Shown: positions 44,402-53,464 of the stretch, piece by piece
Layout of the letters: every line of letters starts with the position of its first letter
Numbering within the stretch: the stretch's first letter is position 1
Assembly (NCBI GenBank): GCA_964544475.1
Contig: CAZJBS010000007.1
Location: 62,001-126,000, forward strand
Direction of reading: 5' to 3'
Length of the DNA stretch: 64,000 nucleotides
From: CAZJBS01 sp964544475
GTDB taxonomy: Bacteria; CLD3; SB21
Program-made: the position numbers and the translations under genes
Notes under the pieces: generated by a model
Databases searched by the model: none
What the model was told of the DNA's origin: nothing
What the model saw: only the letters and a program-made list of their open reading frames with translations

Positions 44402-46546
44402 ATGACCATGAACGATTATTTCGGTCTGACATTAACCTTCCGCGGGCCGATCGCCCACCTGGTCTTTGATTTTCCGAACGAGCGTGTCAACAAACTTTCG
44501 ACGCGGGTCATGATGTCGCTGGATCGGGCCATCGACGCGTTGTTTCAAAACGCCGCCAACGTGAAGGCCTGTCTCTTGTACAGCGCCAAAGAAGGCTCCT
44601 TTATCGTCGGCGCGGATATCGATGAAATCCGGGATATCAGCGACGCTGCCACGGGCGCCGCCGCCTCGGCCGCCGGCCAGGCGATTTTTGGAAAACTCGA
44701 AAAGCTGCCGTTCCCGGTCGTGGTCGTCATCAACGGCGCTTGCATGGGCGGAGGCACCGAAATGGCTCTGGCCTGCCACTACCGGCTGGCCACCGACCAT
44801 CCGAAAACACGCATCGCCCTGCCGGAAGTGATGCTGGGCATCATTCCTGGTTTCGGCGGCACCCAGCGCCTGCCCCGACTCATCGGACTTCAACGGGCCC
44901 TCCCGCTCATCCTGAGCGGCAAAGCTCTGGATCCCGTGCGCGCGTACAAGAACGCGATTGTCGATAAGGTCGTGCCCTGGACGTTTGCGATCCGCCATGC
45001 CGAGGCATTCGTCGAAGAGATACTGGCCGGCAAAGGCAGGACGTACATCGATCGGCGGCGTGTGAGAGGCGTGGCCAATCGGTTTCTGGAGACAGCCGGG
45101 CGGGGTTTGATTTTCAGAAAGGCGCGCCAGAGCGTCCTTCGTGAAACCAAAGGCCATTATCCCGCTCCGCTGCGGGCGCTTCAGGCCGTGCGTGAAGGAT
45201 TCGGACGTTCATTGGAGGATGGTCTCGCGATCGAGGCGCGTCACCTCGGGGACATGGTGGCTTCGCCGATTTCCAAAAACCTGATTCGCATTTTCCGTCG
45301 GACCGAGGCCATCAAAAAAAGCAATGGAACCGACGACCCGTCGGTCATGACGGCCGACATTCGTCATGCCGGCGTGGTCGGAGCCGGCGTCATGGGTGGC
45401 GGCATAGCCCAGCTGTTCGCGGCCCACGATCTGGAAGTACGACTCAAAGACATCAACCACGCCGCCATAGGCGTGGGCCTGGACGCCGCCGCGTCGGTGT
45501 TCAAACGGCAGGTCAAGCGCCGCCGCCTGACCACGCGGGCATTCCAGCGTCATATGGCCCGTATCACCGGCACACTGGATTATTCGGGATTCCGCCGGTG
45601 CGACGTCGTCATCGAAGCCGTCATCGAAAACATGGATGTCAAAAAAAATGTGATTCTTGAATTGGCGCCGCATCTGAAAGACACCGCCATTCTGGCTTCC
45701 AACACGTCGTCGCTGTCCATCACGGAAATGGCCACGGCCTTCCCACGGCCCGAACAATTCGTCGGGATGCATTTTTTCAATCCCGTGCATCGTATGCCGC
45801 TCGTCGAAATCGTGCGCGGAAAAAAAACCGACCGTCCGACGGTCGCGACCATTTATGAATTCTCCAAGCGACTCGGCAAAACGCCGATCGTCGTCCGGGA
45901 CGGCCCGGGATTTCTCGTCAACCGCCTCCTCATGCCCTATCTTAATGAGGCGGGGTTTCTGCTGGACGAGGGCGTGACGATCGATGAACTCGACAAGGCC
46001 ATGACGGGATTTGGAATGCCCATGGGGCCGTGTATGCTGCTGGACGAAATCGGCATCGATGTCGCTTACAAGGTCGGCCGAATCTTCGAAGCTTCATTTG
46101 GCGCGAGAATCAAAGGGTCGGCGGCGGTGGAAAAATTGTACCAGGATCACCGCCTGGGTAAAAAAGGCCGATTGGGTTTTTACGACCATCGGAAGAACCG
46201 GCCCGTCGTGGACCAAAAAGTATACGACCTGATCGCCGCCACAGGCCGCCCCTCGTACACCCCGCAGGAATTGATAGAAAGAATGGTCTATCCCATGATC
46301 AATGAAGCCGCGCTTTGCTTGTCTGAGGAACTCGTAACCGGTCCGGACGACATTGATATCGGCATGATCTTTGGAACGGGATTTCCTCCATTTCTTGGCG
46401 GGCCGTTGCGATATGCCGATCGGGAAGGCGCCGACCGGATCGTGCGCCGGCTCGGTGAACTCAGCGAACGTTTTGGATCACGATTCGAACCCTGTCCGTA
46501 TTTGAAGAATCTTCAGGAAAAGAAAACGACATTCCATCACTCATAA
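44402..46546 (+). CDS. fadJ: FadJ-like enoyl-CoA hydratase and 3-hydroxyacyl-CoA dehydrogenase
   Basis: A 714-residue bifunctional beta-oxidation enzyme. The crotonase domain (about 1-190) has ACMGGGTEMALACHYRLAT and PEVMLGIIPGFGGTQRLP, with both catalytic glutamates. The dehydrogenase domain (about 320-500) has the NAD motif AGVVGAGVMGGGIAQLF and catalytic His in GMHFFNPVHRMPLVEI. A C-terminal dimer domain follows. No thiolase partner gene (fadA/fadI) is in the window. FadB and FadJ forms cannot be told apart with certainty by eye. The start is at the first ATG (44402), with another at 44408. Confidence 0.93.
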   Translation: MTMNDYFGLTLTFRGPIAHLVFDFPNERVNKLSTRVMMSLDRAIDALFQNAANVKACLLYSAKEGSFIVGADIDEIRDISDAATGAAASAAGQAIFGKLEKLPFPVVVVINGACMGGGTEMALACHYRLATDHPKTRIALPEVMLGIIPGFGGTQRLPRLIGLQRALPLILSGKALDPVRAYKNAIVDKVVPWTFAIRHAEAFVEEILAGKGRTYIDRRRVRGVANRFLETAGRGLIFRKARQSVLRETKGHYPAPLRALQAVREGFGRSLEDGLAIEARHLGDMVASPISKNLIRIFRRTEAIKKSNGTDDPSVMTADIRHAGVVGAGVMGGGIAQLFAAHDLEVRLKDINHAAIGVGLDAAASVFKRQVKRRRLTTRAFQRHMARITGTLDYSGFRRCDVVIEAVIENMDVKKNVILELAPHLKDTAILASNTSSLSITEMATAFPRPEQFVGMHFFNPVHRMPLVEIVRGKKTDRPTVATIYEFSKRLGKTPIVVRDGPGFLVNRLLMPYLNEAGFLLDEGVTIDELDKAMTGFGMPMGPCMLLDEIGIDVAYKVGRIFEASFGARIKGSAAVEKLYQDHRLGKKGRLGFYDHRKNRPVVDQKVYDLIAATGRPSYTPQELIERMVYPMINEAALCLSEELVTGPDDIDIGMIFGTGFPPFLGGPLRYADREGADRIVRRLGELSERFGSRFEPCPYLKNLQEKKTTFHHS

Positions 46547-46563
46547 CTTGAAAGGAATCGTGT

Positions 46564-46722
46564 ATGTTGGGAGACAAACTCGTAGCCGCCGGCGCCATCA
46601 CTCAGGCGCAATTGGATGAGGCCCTGAAGGAGCAGGCGGCCAGCGGCGGAAAGAAACTCGGCGAAATACTCGTCGCCAAAGGGATGTGCTCGCAGGCCGC
46701 CATCGACAAGGCCATGGGCTGA
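46564..46722 (+). CDS. 52-residue free-standing MshEN-like protein
   Basis: A small gene with AAAGGAA ahead of its ATG and a clean stop. The product is one and a half copies of the MshEN repeat: MLGDKLVAAGAITQAQLDEA, LKEQAASGGKK, then LGEILVAKGMCSQAAIDKAMG. The same LGxxLV..G.I...QL..AL..Q pattern forms the N-terminal domain of PilB at 6264-7967, which in other bacteria binds c-di-GMP. The key first Arg of the motif is replaced (Met, Lys), so binding is uncertain. It lies 17 bases after the fadJ-like gene and is followed by a perfect hairpin. Such stand-alone forms are rarely annotated because they are short. Confidence 0.75.
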   Translation: MLGDKLVAAGAITQAQLDEALKEQAASGGKKLGEILVAKGMCSQAAIDKAMG

Positions 46723-46747
46723 AATCTTCGATTTGACCCCGGCTCCG

Positions 46748-46780
46748 GTCACACGCCGTTCCACGCGAACGGCGTGTGAC
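46748..46780. terminator. Hairpin between converging genes
   Basis: A perfect 13-base-pair stem, GTCACACGCCGTT (46748-46760) and AACGGCGTGTGAC (46768-46780), with a seven-base loop. It lies 25 bases after the small MshEN-like gene and 36 before the end of the opposite gene. No T-run on either strand; still the likely end structure for both transcripts. Confidence 0.7.
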
Positions 46781-46815
46781 GATGTTGGGGCGGATGAAAC
46801 CCGCCTTCTCTCATT

Positions 46816-49485
46816 TCATTTGATCAACACGACGCACCGGGCCGCGCTTTCACCCGCCGCCTGCAATCTTATTATGTAAATACCCGACGCCAATCCGGAT
46901 GGCGTCCACTGGATGTCGTGCGCTCCGGCGGGCAGTGTCCCTTCGACCAGGGTATCCACATAACGGCCAAGTACATCATAGACCGTGAGCCGGGTAAATG
47001 AAAACGACGGCAATTCAAAGCGGATCGTCGTGGATGGATTGAACGGATTGGGATAATTATGATACAGATTCAGACTCTTGCGCCGGGATTTGACGGTCGC
47101 CGGGTTGGAACTGATCGTCCCATCTTCGTACAACTGAATCAAACGATCGGGCGCCACCGATTCGTGCACCGAACGGAGGCCGGACGGCCAATCCACGATC
47201 ACACTATCGATGACCGTGGCGTCGCCAAGACCAAAATGCGCCCACAGATTCTGACCGCAATATCCGCTCTGACCTTCAATCACACGCTGCTGCCAGACGC
47301 TCTGCCCGTTGATCGTGGCCTTCACACGAATCCTGGCGCCGATACCCGTGCGGTTTGACTGTACGCCGACGACGCGGATTTCCAGCCAGTGATTTCCATT
47401 CGCGTTTTCATTATTGAATAACGCGTTATTCTCATTTTCGGACCATGTTTTGGCGAGGAACAAATCCAGGTCGCCGTCCCGATCATAATCCCCCCACGCG
47501 ATCCCAAACGCATAACCCGTTTCGGTGGCGGGCAGTCCTTTGCCCACGCGTTCGAAAGCGACCGTACCGCTTTCCATCCGGAGATTCTTGTACAGGAAAT
47601 TGACCACCGGCGTGCCGGCGTACGCATTGACAACATACAGGTCGAGGTCGCCGTCATTGTCCATGTCGCCCCACCCGCTGCCAAAGGAAACGCCGCCGTC
47701 GGCCACGATGGCCCCCGTCGCCACCTCGGTGAACGTGTGATCGTTATTCTGGAGGTACAGCCGGTTGTTGTTGGGTGCATTGGCCACAAACACATCCTGG
47801 TCGCCGTCGTTGTCCACGTCACCCCAACTGGCCCCCATCGAACTCAATCCGTCGCTTACGAGAGGATCGCCCGTCACGCGCGCAAACGTGTCCGTCGCCG
47901 TTTCCACGAGCATATTCCGGTACAACGCGTTGTTCTGCCCTTCTTCGTTGGTCACGAAAAGATCGATGTCCCCGTCCTGATCGAAGTCCATCCATGTGGC
48001 GCCGCGGCTGAAGGTCACATCGGTTACCGGGATGCCGGTCGTGATGCGTGTGAACGTCTTGTCACCGTTGTTCTTGTAAAGAAAATTGGCATAGGCGATG
48101 CCCGCGTTACCGCTGTTGGTCACATAAAGATCGAGATCGCCGTCGTTGTCATAGTCGCCCCAGACGCACGTTTCCGACAGACCGCCGTTGGATACCGGCG
48201 GGCCGGTCGTGATCTTGGTGAAAGTGAAATTTGGGAAACCGTTGTTTTCGTACAGCATGTTATTCTCGCCATACCAGTTGACCACAAACAAATCGAGATC
48301 GCCGTCATTGTCATAATCTCCGAAACTCGCCCCATCGGAACGCCCGTTGTCGAGCACGACCGGATCGGACGTGATTTTTGCAAACGTGTAATTGCTGTCC
48401 GGCCCGTTATTGCGATAGAGAAAATCCCTGCGGCCGATGGCGCCGTTGCTGTTGGATACGAAGAGATCCGGAAAACCGTCGTTGTTATAGTCCACCCAAT
48501 TGACACTGCGCGACGCGCCGCCGTCGTTGACGATGGGACCGGAGGTGACTTTCGAAAAGGCCGTAAATCCCGCCTCGGTTTTGGCGGCCTTTCCTCCAAA
48601 TCCCACGACGATGGCCTCGCCAGCCGCCAGATGAACGACGTGTGTGATAAAGTCCGTTGAAAATGAGGATTGGCTGAACCATGTCGTGCCGCCATCGGTC
48701 GTTCGCAACAACGTACCCGACTGACCGACGATGACGCCGTCGCCCGAATCCGAGAAATCGATGGCCAAAAGATGCGTCGAAACGCCGGAAACGACGGATT
48801 GCCAGGAATCGCCGCCATCGGTGGTCCGTATCAGCGTTCCATTCAACCCCACCGCAAAACCCGTTTCCTCGGATGAAAATGCAAGGCCTTCGAGATTCTG
48901 AACCGTCGGCGTCGGCACAACAAACCATTCTCGGCCCGCATTCGTACTGCGGATCATTTTGCCGGAATAGCCTGCCGCCATGATGTCCGATGCCGACCGG
49001 TATTGGACGCAGGTCAGGCTGTCGCTCCCATTCGAAAAAGATGGAAACCACGACAATCCTCCATTCGTGGTCTTCAAGACAAGACCATGCCCAGCGACAT
49101 AGCCGCTGTCGGGGTTTTGAAATCGGATGGATTCAAGTATGACGGTCGTACCGGACGGCGAAGGCGTCCAATTCAATCCGCCGTCCGTGGTTTTCAGTAT
49201 CACACCGTTGGCGCCCGCCGCAAACCCGGATTGTTCATTGACAAAATCCACTGAAATGAGTTCCTCGGAAGTGCCCGTATTCACCGCATACCATGTGGAG
49301 CCGCCATCGGTGGTTTTTATCAGCGTGCCCGAACTCCCGCAAGCCCAGCCCGCCTGGGAACTCGCAAACGTGACGCTGAAAAGATTGGCGGTGGTACCGG
49401 TGGCGACCGTATACCAGCCTCCTTGCGACCACAGGGCATTCGGCCAAAACAACAATAATAAGATGATTGCCATCCAACGTGACAT
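46816..49485 (-). CDS. Secreted Ycf48-like/FG-GAP repeat protein with C-terminal sorting domain
   Basis: An 889-residue secreted protein. After a signal peptide (MSRWMAIILLLLFWPNALWS) come about six Ycf48/BNR-like repeats of the form GTLIKTTDGGSTW (about 25-340). Then a series of FG-GAP/VCBS-type repeats such as DYDNDGDLDLFVVN (about 360-690) bind calcium in a propeller. An ASPIC/UnbV domain (GIGARIRVKATINGQ, about 715-790) follows. The last 80 residues are a FlgD-like C-terminal sorting domain (YPNPFNPSTTIRFELP to GIYIIRLQA), the signal for type IX-like export in the FCB group. It is a single gene with AAGGAG at 49485. Ligand unknown; probably cell surface or released. Confidence 0.9.
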   Translation of the reverse strand: MSRWMAIILLLLFWPNALWSQGGWYTVATGTTANLFSVTFASSQAGWACGSSGTLIKTTDGGSTWYAVNTGTSEELISVDFVNEQSGFAAGANGVILKTTDGGLNWTPSPSGTTVILESIRFQNPDSGYVAGHGLVLKTTNGGLSWFPSFSNGSDSLTCVQYRSASDIMAAGYSGKMIRSTNAGREWFVVPTPTVQNLEGLAFSSEETGFAVGLNGTLIRTTDGGDSWQSVVSGVSTHLLAIDFSDSGDGVIVGQSGTLLRTTDGGTTWFSQSSFSTDFITHVVHLAAGEAIVVGFGGKAAKTEAGFTAFSKVTSGPIVNDGGASRSVNWVDYNNDGFPDLFVSNSNGAIGRRDFLYRNNGPDSNYTFAKITSDPVVLDNGRSDGASFGDYDNDGDLDLFVVNWYGENNMLYENNGFPNFTFTKITTGPPVSNGGLSETCVWGDYDNDGDLDLYVTNSGNAGIAYANFLYKNNGDKTFTRITTGIPVTDVTFSRGATWMDFDQDGDIDLFVTNEEGQNNALYRNMLVETATDTFARVTGDPLVSDGLSSMGASWGDVDNDGDQDVFVANAPNNNRLYLQNNDHTFTEVATGAIVADGGVSFGSGWGDMDNDGDLDLYVVNAYAGTPVVNFLYKNLRMESGTVAFERVGKGLPATETGYAFGIAWGDYDRDGDLDLFLAKTWSENENNALFNNENANGNHWLEIRVVGVQSNRTGIGARIRVKATINGQSVWQQRVIEGQSGYCGQNLWAHFGLGDATVIDSVIVDWPSGLRSVHESVAPDRLIQLYEDGTISSNPATVKSRRKSLNLYHNYPNPFNPSTTIRFELPSFSFTRLTVYDVLGRYVDTLVEGTLPAGAHDIQWTPSGLASGIYIIRLQAAGESAARCVVLIK

Positions 49486-49720
49486 AGATACTCCTTGGTT
49501 TTGTTTGCCCAAGTTACGAAATCTTGTGGGGTTTTGTTGATCCCTTTGCGACCAATTCACCGCATACCGCGACGAAAGGGCTCCAGGTTGCGACGAAATG
49601 TGACGAATGCCGACAGACGTGACGCATTTTTGACTCAAAGGATTGCGCGATACCGTCAATCGACGGTTTTTCCGTCAAAATGTGGAGGTAGAAAACATTG
49701 TTTATTTTGATTTAAGCATG

Positions 49721-49736
49721 TGGCACGCGAATTGAT
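49721..49736 (+). promoter_or_regulatory. Possible sigma-54-like promoter (weak)
   Basis: TGGCAC, five bases, TTGAT lies 49 bases before the lipoprotein ATG at 49785. The -24 half is perfect; the -12 half lacks the GC. The same pattern occurs before pilA. Confidence 0.3.
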
Positions 49737-49784
49737 CATGGTAGTCCCCGACAGCGTTGACAATTACCCTAACAGGAGGTATTT

Positions 49785-50753
49785 ATGCTAGTCGGAAGAA
49801 TCAAACTAAGTCTCATCATGCTGCTTGTGCTCGGCATGATGGTTTTCGGAACCGGTTGTTCCGAAAGTGACGAGAATCTGACCCCGGACGAAGTCTCCAT
49901 GGAGTCGGAGATTGAAGAAGCATGGGAAACCCTCAACCTGGATCTGATGGATGAGGATTCGGAGAATTCCGTGGACGGTCTTTCCAAGGCCATCGGCACG
50001 GAAAGCGCCGATGCGCCGATCGAACCGCTGGCGTATTGGCGACGGGTGCGTGTCGTGCGTGAAAGCCGGGCCATTCAGATTTCGGATGACGGCTTGTCGG
50101 CGGTGGCGACCCTTCGTTTCAGATTGGCCGGCAAATTTGTGGTCGTGGTCCGCGACTCCGCCCAGCACCGGCGTGAAGCGATCCTGAAGGATCTGACGCA
50201 CCGGATGGAACGCAAGGTCCGATTCCTGCGCAACGAGGATACGACCAGCACGCGTCGCTGGATTCTCGACGGGTTCACACCGGCGTACGGTATTTCCGAG
50301 GATGGCACGTTGTCTCTCACCGGAAATGTGACGGTCTCGATCATGGATTCGGCGTCCGGAGAGACCAGCACCTACTCTTTCACGAATCCTCTGGAGTATT
50401 TCTTCCAGATCGGCGCGCTGCCGGCGACCCACCCGGGCGATCTCGTTCGTATCGAAGTGGCCATCGCCAACAGCCAGGCCGATGACGAACCACTTGGCAA
50501 AGCCCATCGTGCCCGCCACCCGGGTCGTCCGATGAGCCGGCTGATGCAGGGTTTCAATGACGACGGTTTGAATGGTGATGCGGTGGCGGATGACGGCATC
50601 TACACCAGCCAGTGGAAGGTCATCAACAATGGTGTGTTTGGAATTCATCTGGGAGTGGCCGATTTCATCGCGACCAGCACGGCCTATGACGACGTCGCGC
50701 CGTACAATTCCCTCGTGGTCAGTTTCCCGTTCCACAAGAACGTGCATGAATAA
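49785..50753 (+). CDS. Lipoprotein of unknown function
   Basis: A 322-residue protein starting MLVGRIKLSLIMLLVLGMMVF and then GTGC, a lipobox, so an outer-membrane or periplasmic lipoprotein. I do not recognise a family. After an acidic region (about 25-80), the rest is beta-rich: strands around ATLRFRLAGKFVVVVRDS and GNVTVSIMDSASG, and a C-terminal segment GFNDDGLNGDAVADDGIYTS that matches the immunoglobulin-like 'choice of anchor' or X-prolyl type motif DDGxxGDxxxxDGxYT seen in other exported proteins. A strong AGGAGG precedes the start. It ends at a clear terminator. Confidence 0.75.
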   Translation: MLVGRIKLSLIMLLVLGMMVFGTGCSESDENLTPDEVSMESEIEEAWETLNLDLMDEDSENSVDGLSKAIGTESADAPIEPLAYWRRVRVVRESRAIQISDDGLSAVATLRFRLAGKFVVVVRDSAQHRREAILKDLTHRMERKVRFLRNEDTTSTRRWILDGFTPAYGISEDGTLSLTGNVTVSIMDSASGETSTYSFTNPLEYFFQIGALPATHPGDLVRIEVAIANSQADDEPLGKAHRARHPGRPMSRLMQGFNDDGLNGDAVADDGIYTSQWKVINNGVFGIHLGVADFIATSTAYDDVAPYNSLVVSFPFHKNVHE

Positions 50754-50785
50754 CGGCTGAACTCATATTCCCTCTGCTCCCTGCG

Positions 50786-50818
50786 AAGCCCGGCCCCAAA
50801 AGGCCGGGTTTTGCTTTT
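50786..50818 (+). terminator. Rho-independent terminator after the lipoprotein gene
   Basis: CCCGGCC (50789-50795), a CCAAAA loop, GGCCGGG (50802-50808), then TTTTGCTTTT. Confidence 0.9.
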
Positions 50819-50843
50819 CATGAATAACTGCGATGGTTTTCTG

Positions 50844-50871
50844 TTGTTTCCAACCGCGGACGTTCTATATT
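50844..50871 (+). promoter_or_regulatory. Promoter of the dienelactone hydrolase gene
   Basis: TTGTTT (50844-50849), 16 bases, TATATT (50866-50871), 32 bases before the ATG at 50904 and just after a terminator. Confidence 0.55.
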
Positions 50872-50903
50872 CTGCCCAAAATCAATCCACGGGAGAAATG
50901 ATT

Positions 50904-51728
50904 ATGAAAACCATTTTTGCACTCTGTGCTATGGTCTGCCTGACGGTGGCGTGTGGCAAATCCGACAAGCCCAATGCCGCCACCAAAGACGGACTGAAGA
51001 ATATCGTGGGCGAAGAAGTATCCTACGCCGCTGACAGTGTCACGATGAAAGGTTATCTCGCCTATGACGCCAACCAGAAGGGCAAACGTCCCGCCGTGCT
51101 CGTCGTGCACGAGTGGTGGGGCCACAACGATTACGCCCGCCGGCGTGCGACCATGCTGGCCGAAATGGGCTACATCGCCCTGGCGGTTGACATGTACGGC
51201 GACGGCAAGACCGCGGACCATCCGAACGACGCCGGCAAATTCGCGACGGCCGTGATGAAAAATGCCGCCGGCGCCAAACTGCGCTTCCTGAAAGCCATGG
51301 AGACGCTTCTCGCCAATCCGAACGCCGACGCGGCCAACGTCGCCGCCATCGGTTATTGTTTCGGCGGAGCCACCGTACTCAATATGGCGCGCCAGGGCGT
51401 CGACCTGAAAGCGGTCGTCAGCTTCCACGGCAGTCTTGCCACGGCCACGCCGGCTACCAGGGGCTCGGTCAAGGGACGACTCCTCGTGTGCAACGGCGCC
51501 GCCGACACCTTCGTCTCCGAACAGGATATCGCCAACTTCAAGAAAGAGATGGATGGCGCCGGCGCGACCTACACCTTCAAAGCCTACGCGGATGCCGTGC
51601 ACGGATTCACCAATCCCGCGGCGGATTCGCTCGGCAAGAAATTCGGCATGGCCCTCGCCTTCAATGCCAAAGCCGATGAAGAGTCCTGGAATGACATGAA
51701 GGCCTTGTTTGGAGAAGTTTTCAAATAA
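50904..51728 (+). CDS. Dienelactone hydrolase family lipoprotein
   Basis: A 274-residue alpha/beta hydrolase of the dienelactone hydrolase family, exported as a lipoprotein (MKTIFALCAMVCLTVAC, lipid site Cys17). The catalytic triad is visible: nucleophile Cys in IGYCFGGATV, Asp in NGAADTFVS and His in ADAVHGFTNPA. The oxyanion region is VVHEWWGHNDYARR. Cytoplasmic homologues open lactones in aromatic breakdown; secreted ones have unknown substrates. The ATG at 50904 has GGGAG eight bases ahead; longer frames enter the previous terminator. The gene has its own promoter and terminator. Confidence 0.93.
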   Translation: MKTIFALCAMVCLTVACGKSDKPNAATKDGLKNIVGEEVSYAADSVTMKGYLAYDANQKGKRPAVLVVHEWWGHNDYARRRATMLAEMGYIALAVDMYGDGKTADHPNDAGKFATAVMKNAAGAKLRFLKAMETLLANPNADAANVAAIGYCFGGATVLNMARQGVDLKAVVSFHGSLATATPATRGSVKGRLLVCNGAADTFVSEQDIANFKKEMDGAGATYTFKAYADAVHGFTNPAADSLGKKFGMALAFNAKADEESWNDMKALFGEVFK

Positions 51729-51748
51729 CGATTCGAATTTTTGGAAGG

Positions 51749-51779
51749 AAGCCGATCCTTCATGGGGTCGGCTTTTTTT
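51749..51779 (+). terminator. Rho-independent terminator after the hydrolase gene
   Basis: AAGCCGATCC from 51749 pairs with GGGTCGGCTT (one wobble pair), followed by TTTTTTG. It is 21 bases after the stop. Confidence 0.9.
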
Positions 51780-51850
51780 GTTGGCAATTCTCAATGGGCT
51801 TCCCGGTACGCGACAAAACCCCGCTTGGCAATTCCGGAAAGAGCAATATC

Positions 51851-51879
51851 TTGCACCTGAGCGTCCCAAACTCTATATT
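51851..51879 (+). promoter_or_regulatory. Promoter of the aldehyde dehydrogenase gene
   Basis: TTGCAC (51851-51856), a 17-base spacer, TATATT (51874-51879), 38 bases before the ATG. The -35 is only a partial match. Confidence 0.5.
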
Positions 51880-51916
51880 AATCACCGGAAACTCATAACC
51901 GAACGTACGCCACCCT

Positions 51917-53389
51917 ATGGACAAAGATCTGATCTCAGTGCAGGAAGCGCGTGATGTCGTTCGCGCCGCCAAAGAAGCCCAGAAGTCCTTCGCCAGGTTC
52001 TCACAGGCCGACGTGGACAAGATTGTCAAAGCCATGGCTGACGCAGGTTTTGCGGCCGCCGACCGGCTGGCGCGTATGGCCGCCGACGAGACCCGCATGG
52101 GACGCTACGAAGACAAAATCGCCAAGAACGAATTCGGTACGCGCGACGTGTGGGAATACATCAAGGACATGAAAACCGTCGGCGTGATCCGGCATGATGA
52201 AAAACGCAAAGTGTATGACATCGCCTGGCCGATGGGCGTCGTCGCCGCCATTATCCCGACGACCAATCCGACGTCCACGGTCATGTACAAGATTTTGATT
52301 TCCCTGAAAGCCGGCAACGCCATCGCCATCGCCCCGCATCCGCGTGCCGCGCGATGCACCTTCGAAGCGGCCAACATCCTGAGAAAAGTCGCCGAGGAAC
52401 TCGGCGCTCCGAAAGGCCTGATCGGTTGCATTCAGAATCCGACGCTGGAGGGTACGCAGGCCCTCATGAAAGCGCCCGAAACCTCGGTCATCCTCGCCAC
52501 CGGCGGACCCAACATGGTTCGCGAAGCATACAGTTCCGGCAAACCCGCCCTCGGTGTGGGTTCCGGCAACGTCCCGGCGTTCATTGAAAAAACGGCCAAC
52601 GTGAAAAAAGCGGTTGCCGATATCATCGCCGGCAAATGTTTTGATTACGGTCTGCTGTGCTCGTCCGAAAATTCCATGGTCGTCGATCGCACCCTCAAGG
52701 ATGCCGTCCTCGCCGAACTGAAAGTCAACCGCGCGCACCTGTGCAACGACGACGAAAAGGCCAGACTGGAAAAGCTGATGTTCGGGCGCGGCCGGCTCAA
52801 TACCGAAATCATCGGGCTTCCGGCGGCCGTGATCGCGCAAAAAGCCGGATTGACCGTGCCCGCGGACACGACGGTGCTGGTCGTGCCATGCAAGGACGTC
52901 GGCAAGACCGATCCGTTGTCCGCCGAGAAACTCTCGCCCGTCCTGGCCATGTTTCTCGTAAACGGCTGGGAGGAAGGCTGTGACATGTGCATCCGCATCC
53001 TCAATTTCGGCGGCATGGGCCACTCCATGTCCATCCACTCCTCCGACAAGGACGTCATCATGAAGTTTGGAATGGAGAAACCGGCGTTTCGCATCGTGGT
53101 CAATACGGTGGCCACACTCGGCGCCGTCGGCTTCACGACGGGTCTGGCGCCGTCGATGACGCTCGGGCCCGGTACGCTCGGCGGCTCGATCACGACCGAC
53201 AACATCATGCCGACGCACCTCATCAACATCAAGCGCCTGGCTTTTGAAACCCGTCCATTCATATCGTCGCTCGTGCACGGCTCGCCCAGAGTCTCGGCGT
53301 CCACCGAGGCCCCGGCCTATGGCAAAACCGGCATGACCGAATCGGATATCGACCGCATTGTGGAGGAATTCATCCGAACGCGCTCGTAG
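51917..53389 (+). CDS. CoA-acylating aldehyde dehydrogenase (AdhE-N/EutE-like)
   Basis: A 490-residue enzyme that converts an aldehyde, CoA and NAD to acyl-CoA, or the reverse. It aligns by eye with the N-terminal half of AdhE: PTTNPTSTVMYKILISLKAGN, APHPRAARCTFEAA, ILATGGPNMVREAYSSGKPA, and the catalytic Cys in DYGLLCSSENSMVV. The C-terminus keeps GTLGGSITTDNIMPTHLIN. It stands alone, without the alcohol dehydrogenase half and without microcompartment shell genes. Acetaldehyde is the usual substrate; sulfoacetaldehyde enzymes are similar, so the substrate is open. It has its own promoter and terminator. Confidence 0.93.
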   Translation: MDKDLISVQEARDVVRAAKEAQKSFARFSQADVDKIVKAMADAGFAAADRLARMAADETRMGRYEDKIAKNEFGTRDVWEYIKDMKTVGVIRHDEKRKVYDIAWPMGVVAAIIPTTNPTSTVMYKILISLKAGNAIAIAPHPRAARCTFEAANILRKVAEELGAPKGLIGCIQNPTLEGTQALMKAPETSVILATGGPNMVREAYSSGKPALGVGSGNVPAFIEKTANVKKAVADIIAGKCFDYGLLCSSENSMVVDRTLKDAVLAELKVNRAHLCNDDEKARLEKLMFGRGRLNTEIIGLPAAVIAQKAGLTVPADTTVLVVPCKDVGKTDPLSAEKLSPVLAMFLVNGWEEGCDMCIRILNFGGMGHSMSIHSSDKDVIMKFGMEKPAFRIVVNTVATLGAVGFTTGLAPSMTLGPGTLGGSITTDNIMPTHLINIKRLAFETRPFISSLVHGSPRVSASTEAPAYGKTGMTESDIDRIVEEFIRTRS

Positions 53390-53415
53390 ACCAACCTCAG
53401 ACGAACCAACAGAAG

Positions 53416-53447
53416 AAGGTAATCGCTTCCGGATTACCTTTTGTCTT
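53416..53447 (+). terminator. Rho-independent terminator after the aldehyde dehydrogenase gene
   Basis: AAGGTAATC (53416-53424) and GATTACCTT (53432-53440) form a nine-base-pair stem followed by TTGTCTTT. The next gene starts 18-25 bases later, so it may be reached by readthrough. Confidence 0.85.
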
Positions 53448-53464
53448 TCATGCAGGGAGTCTCT

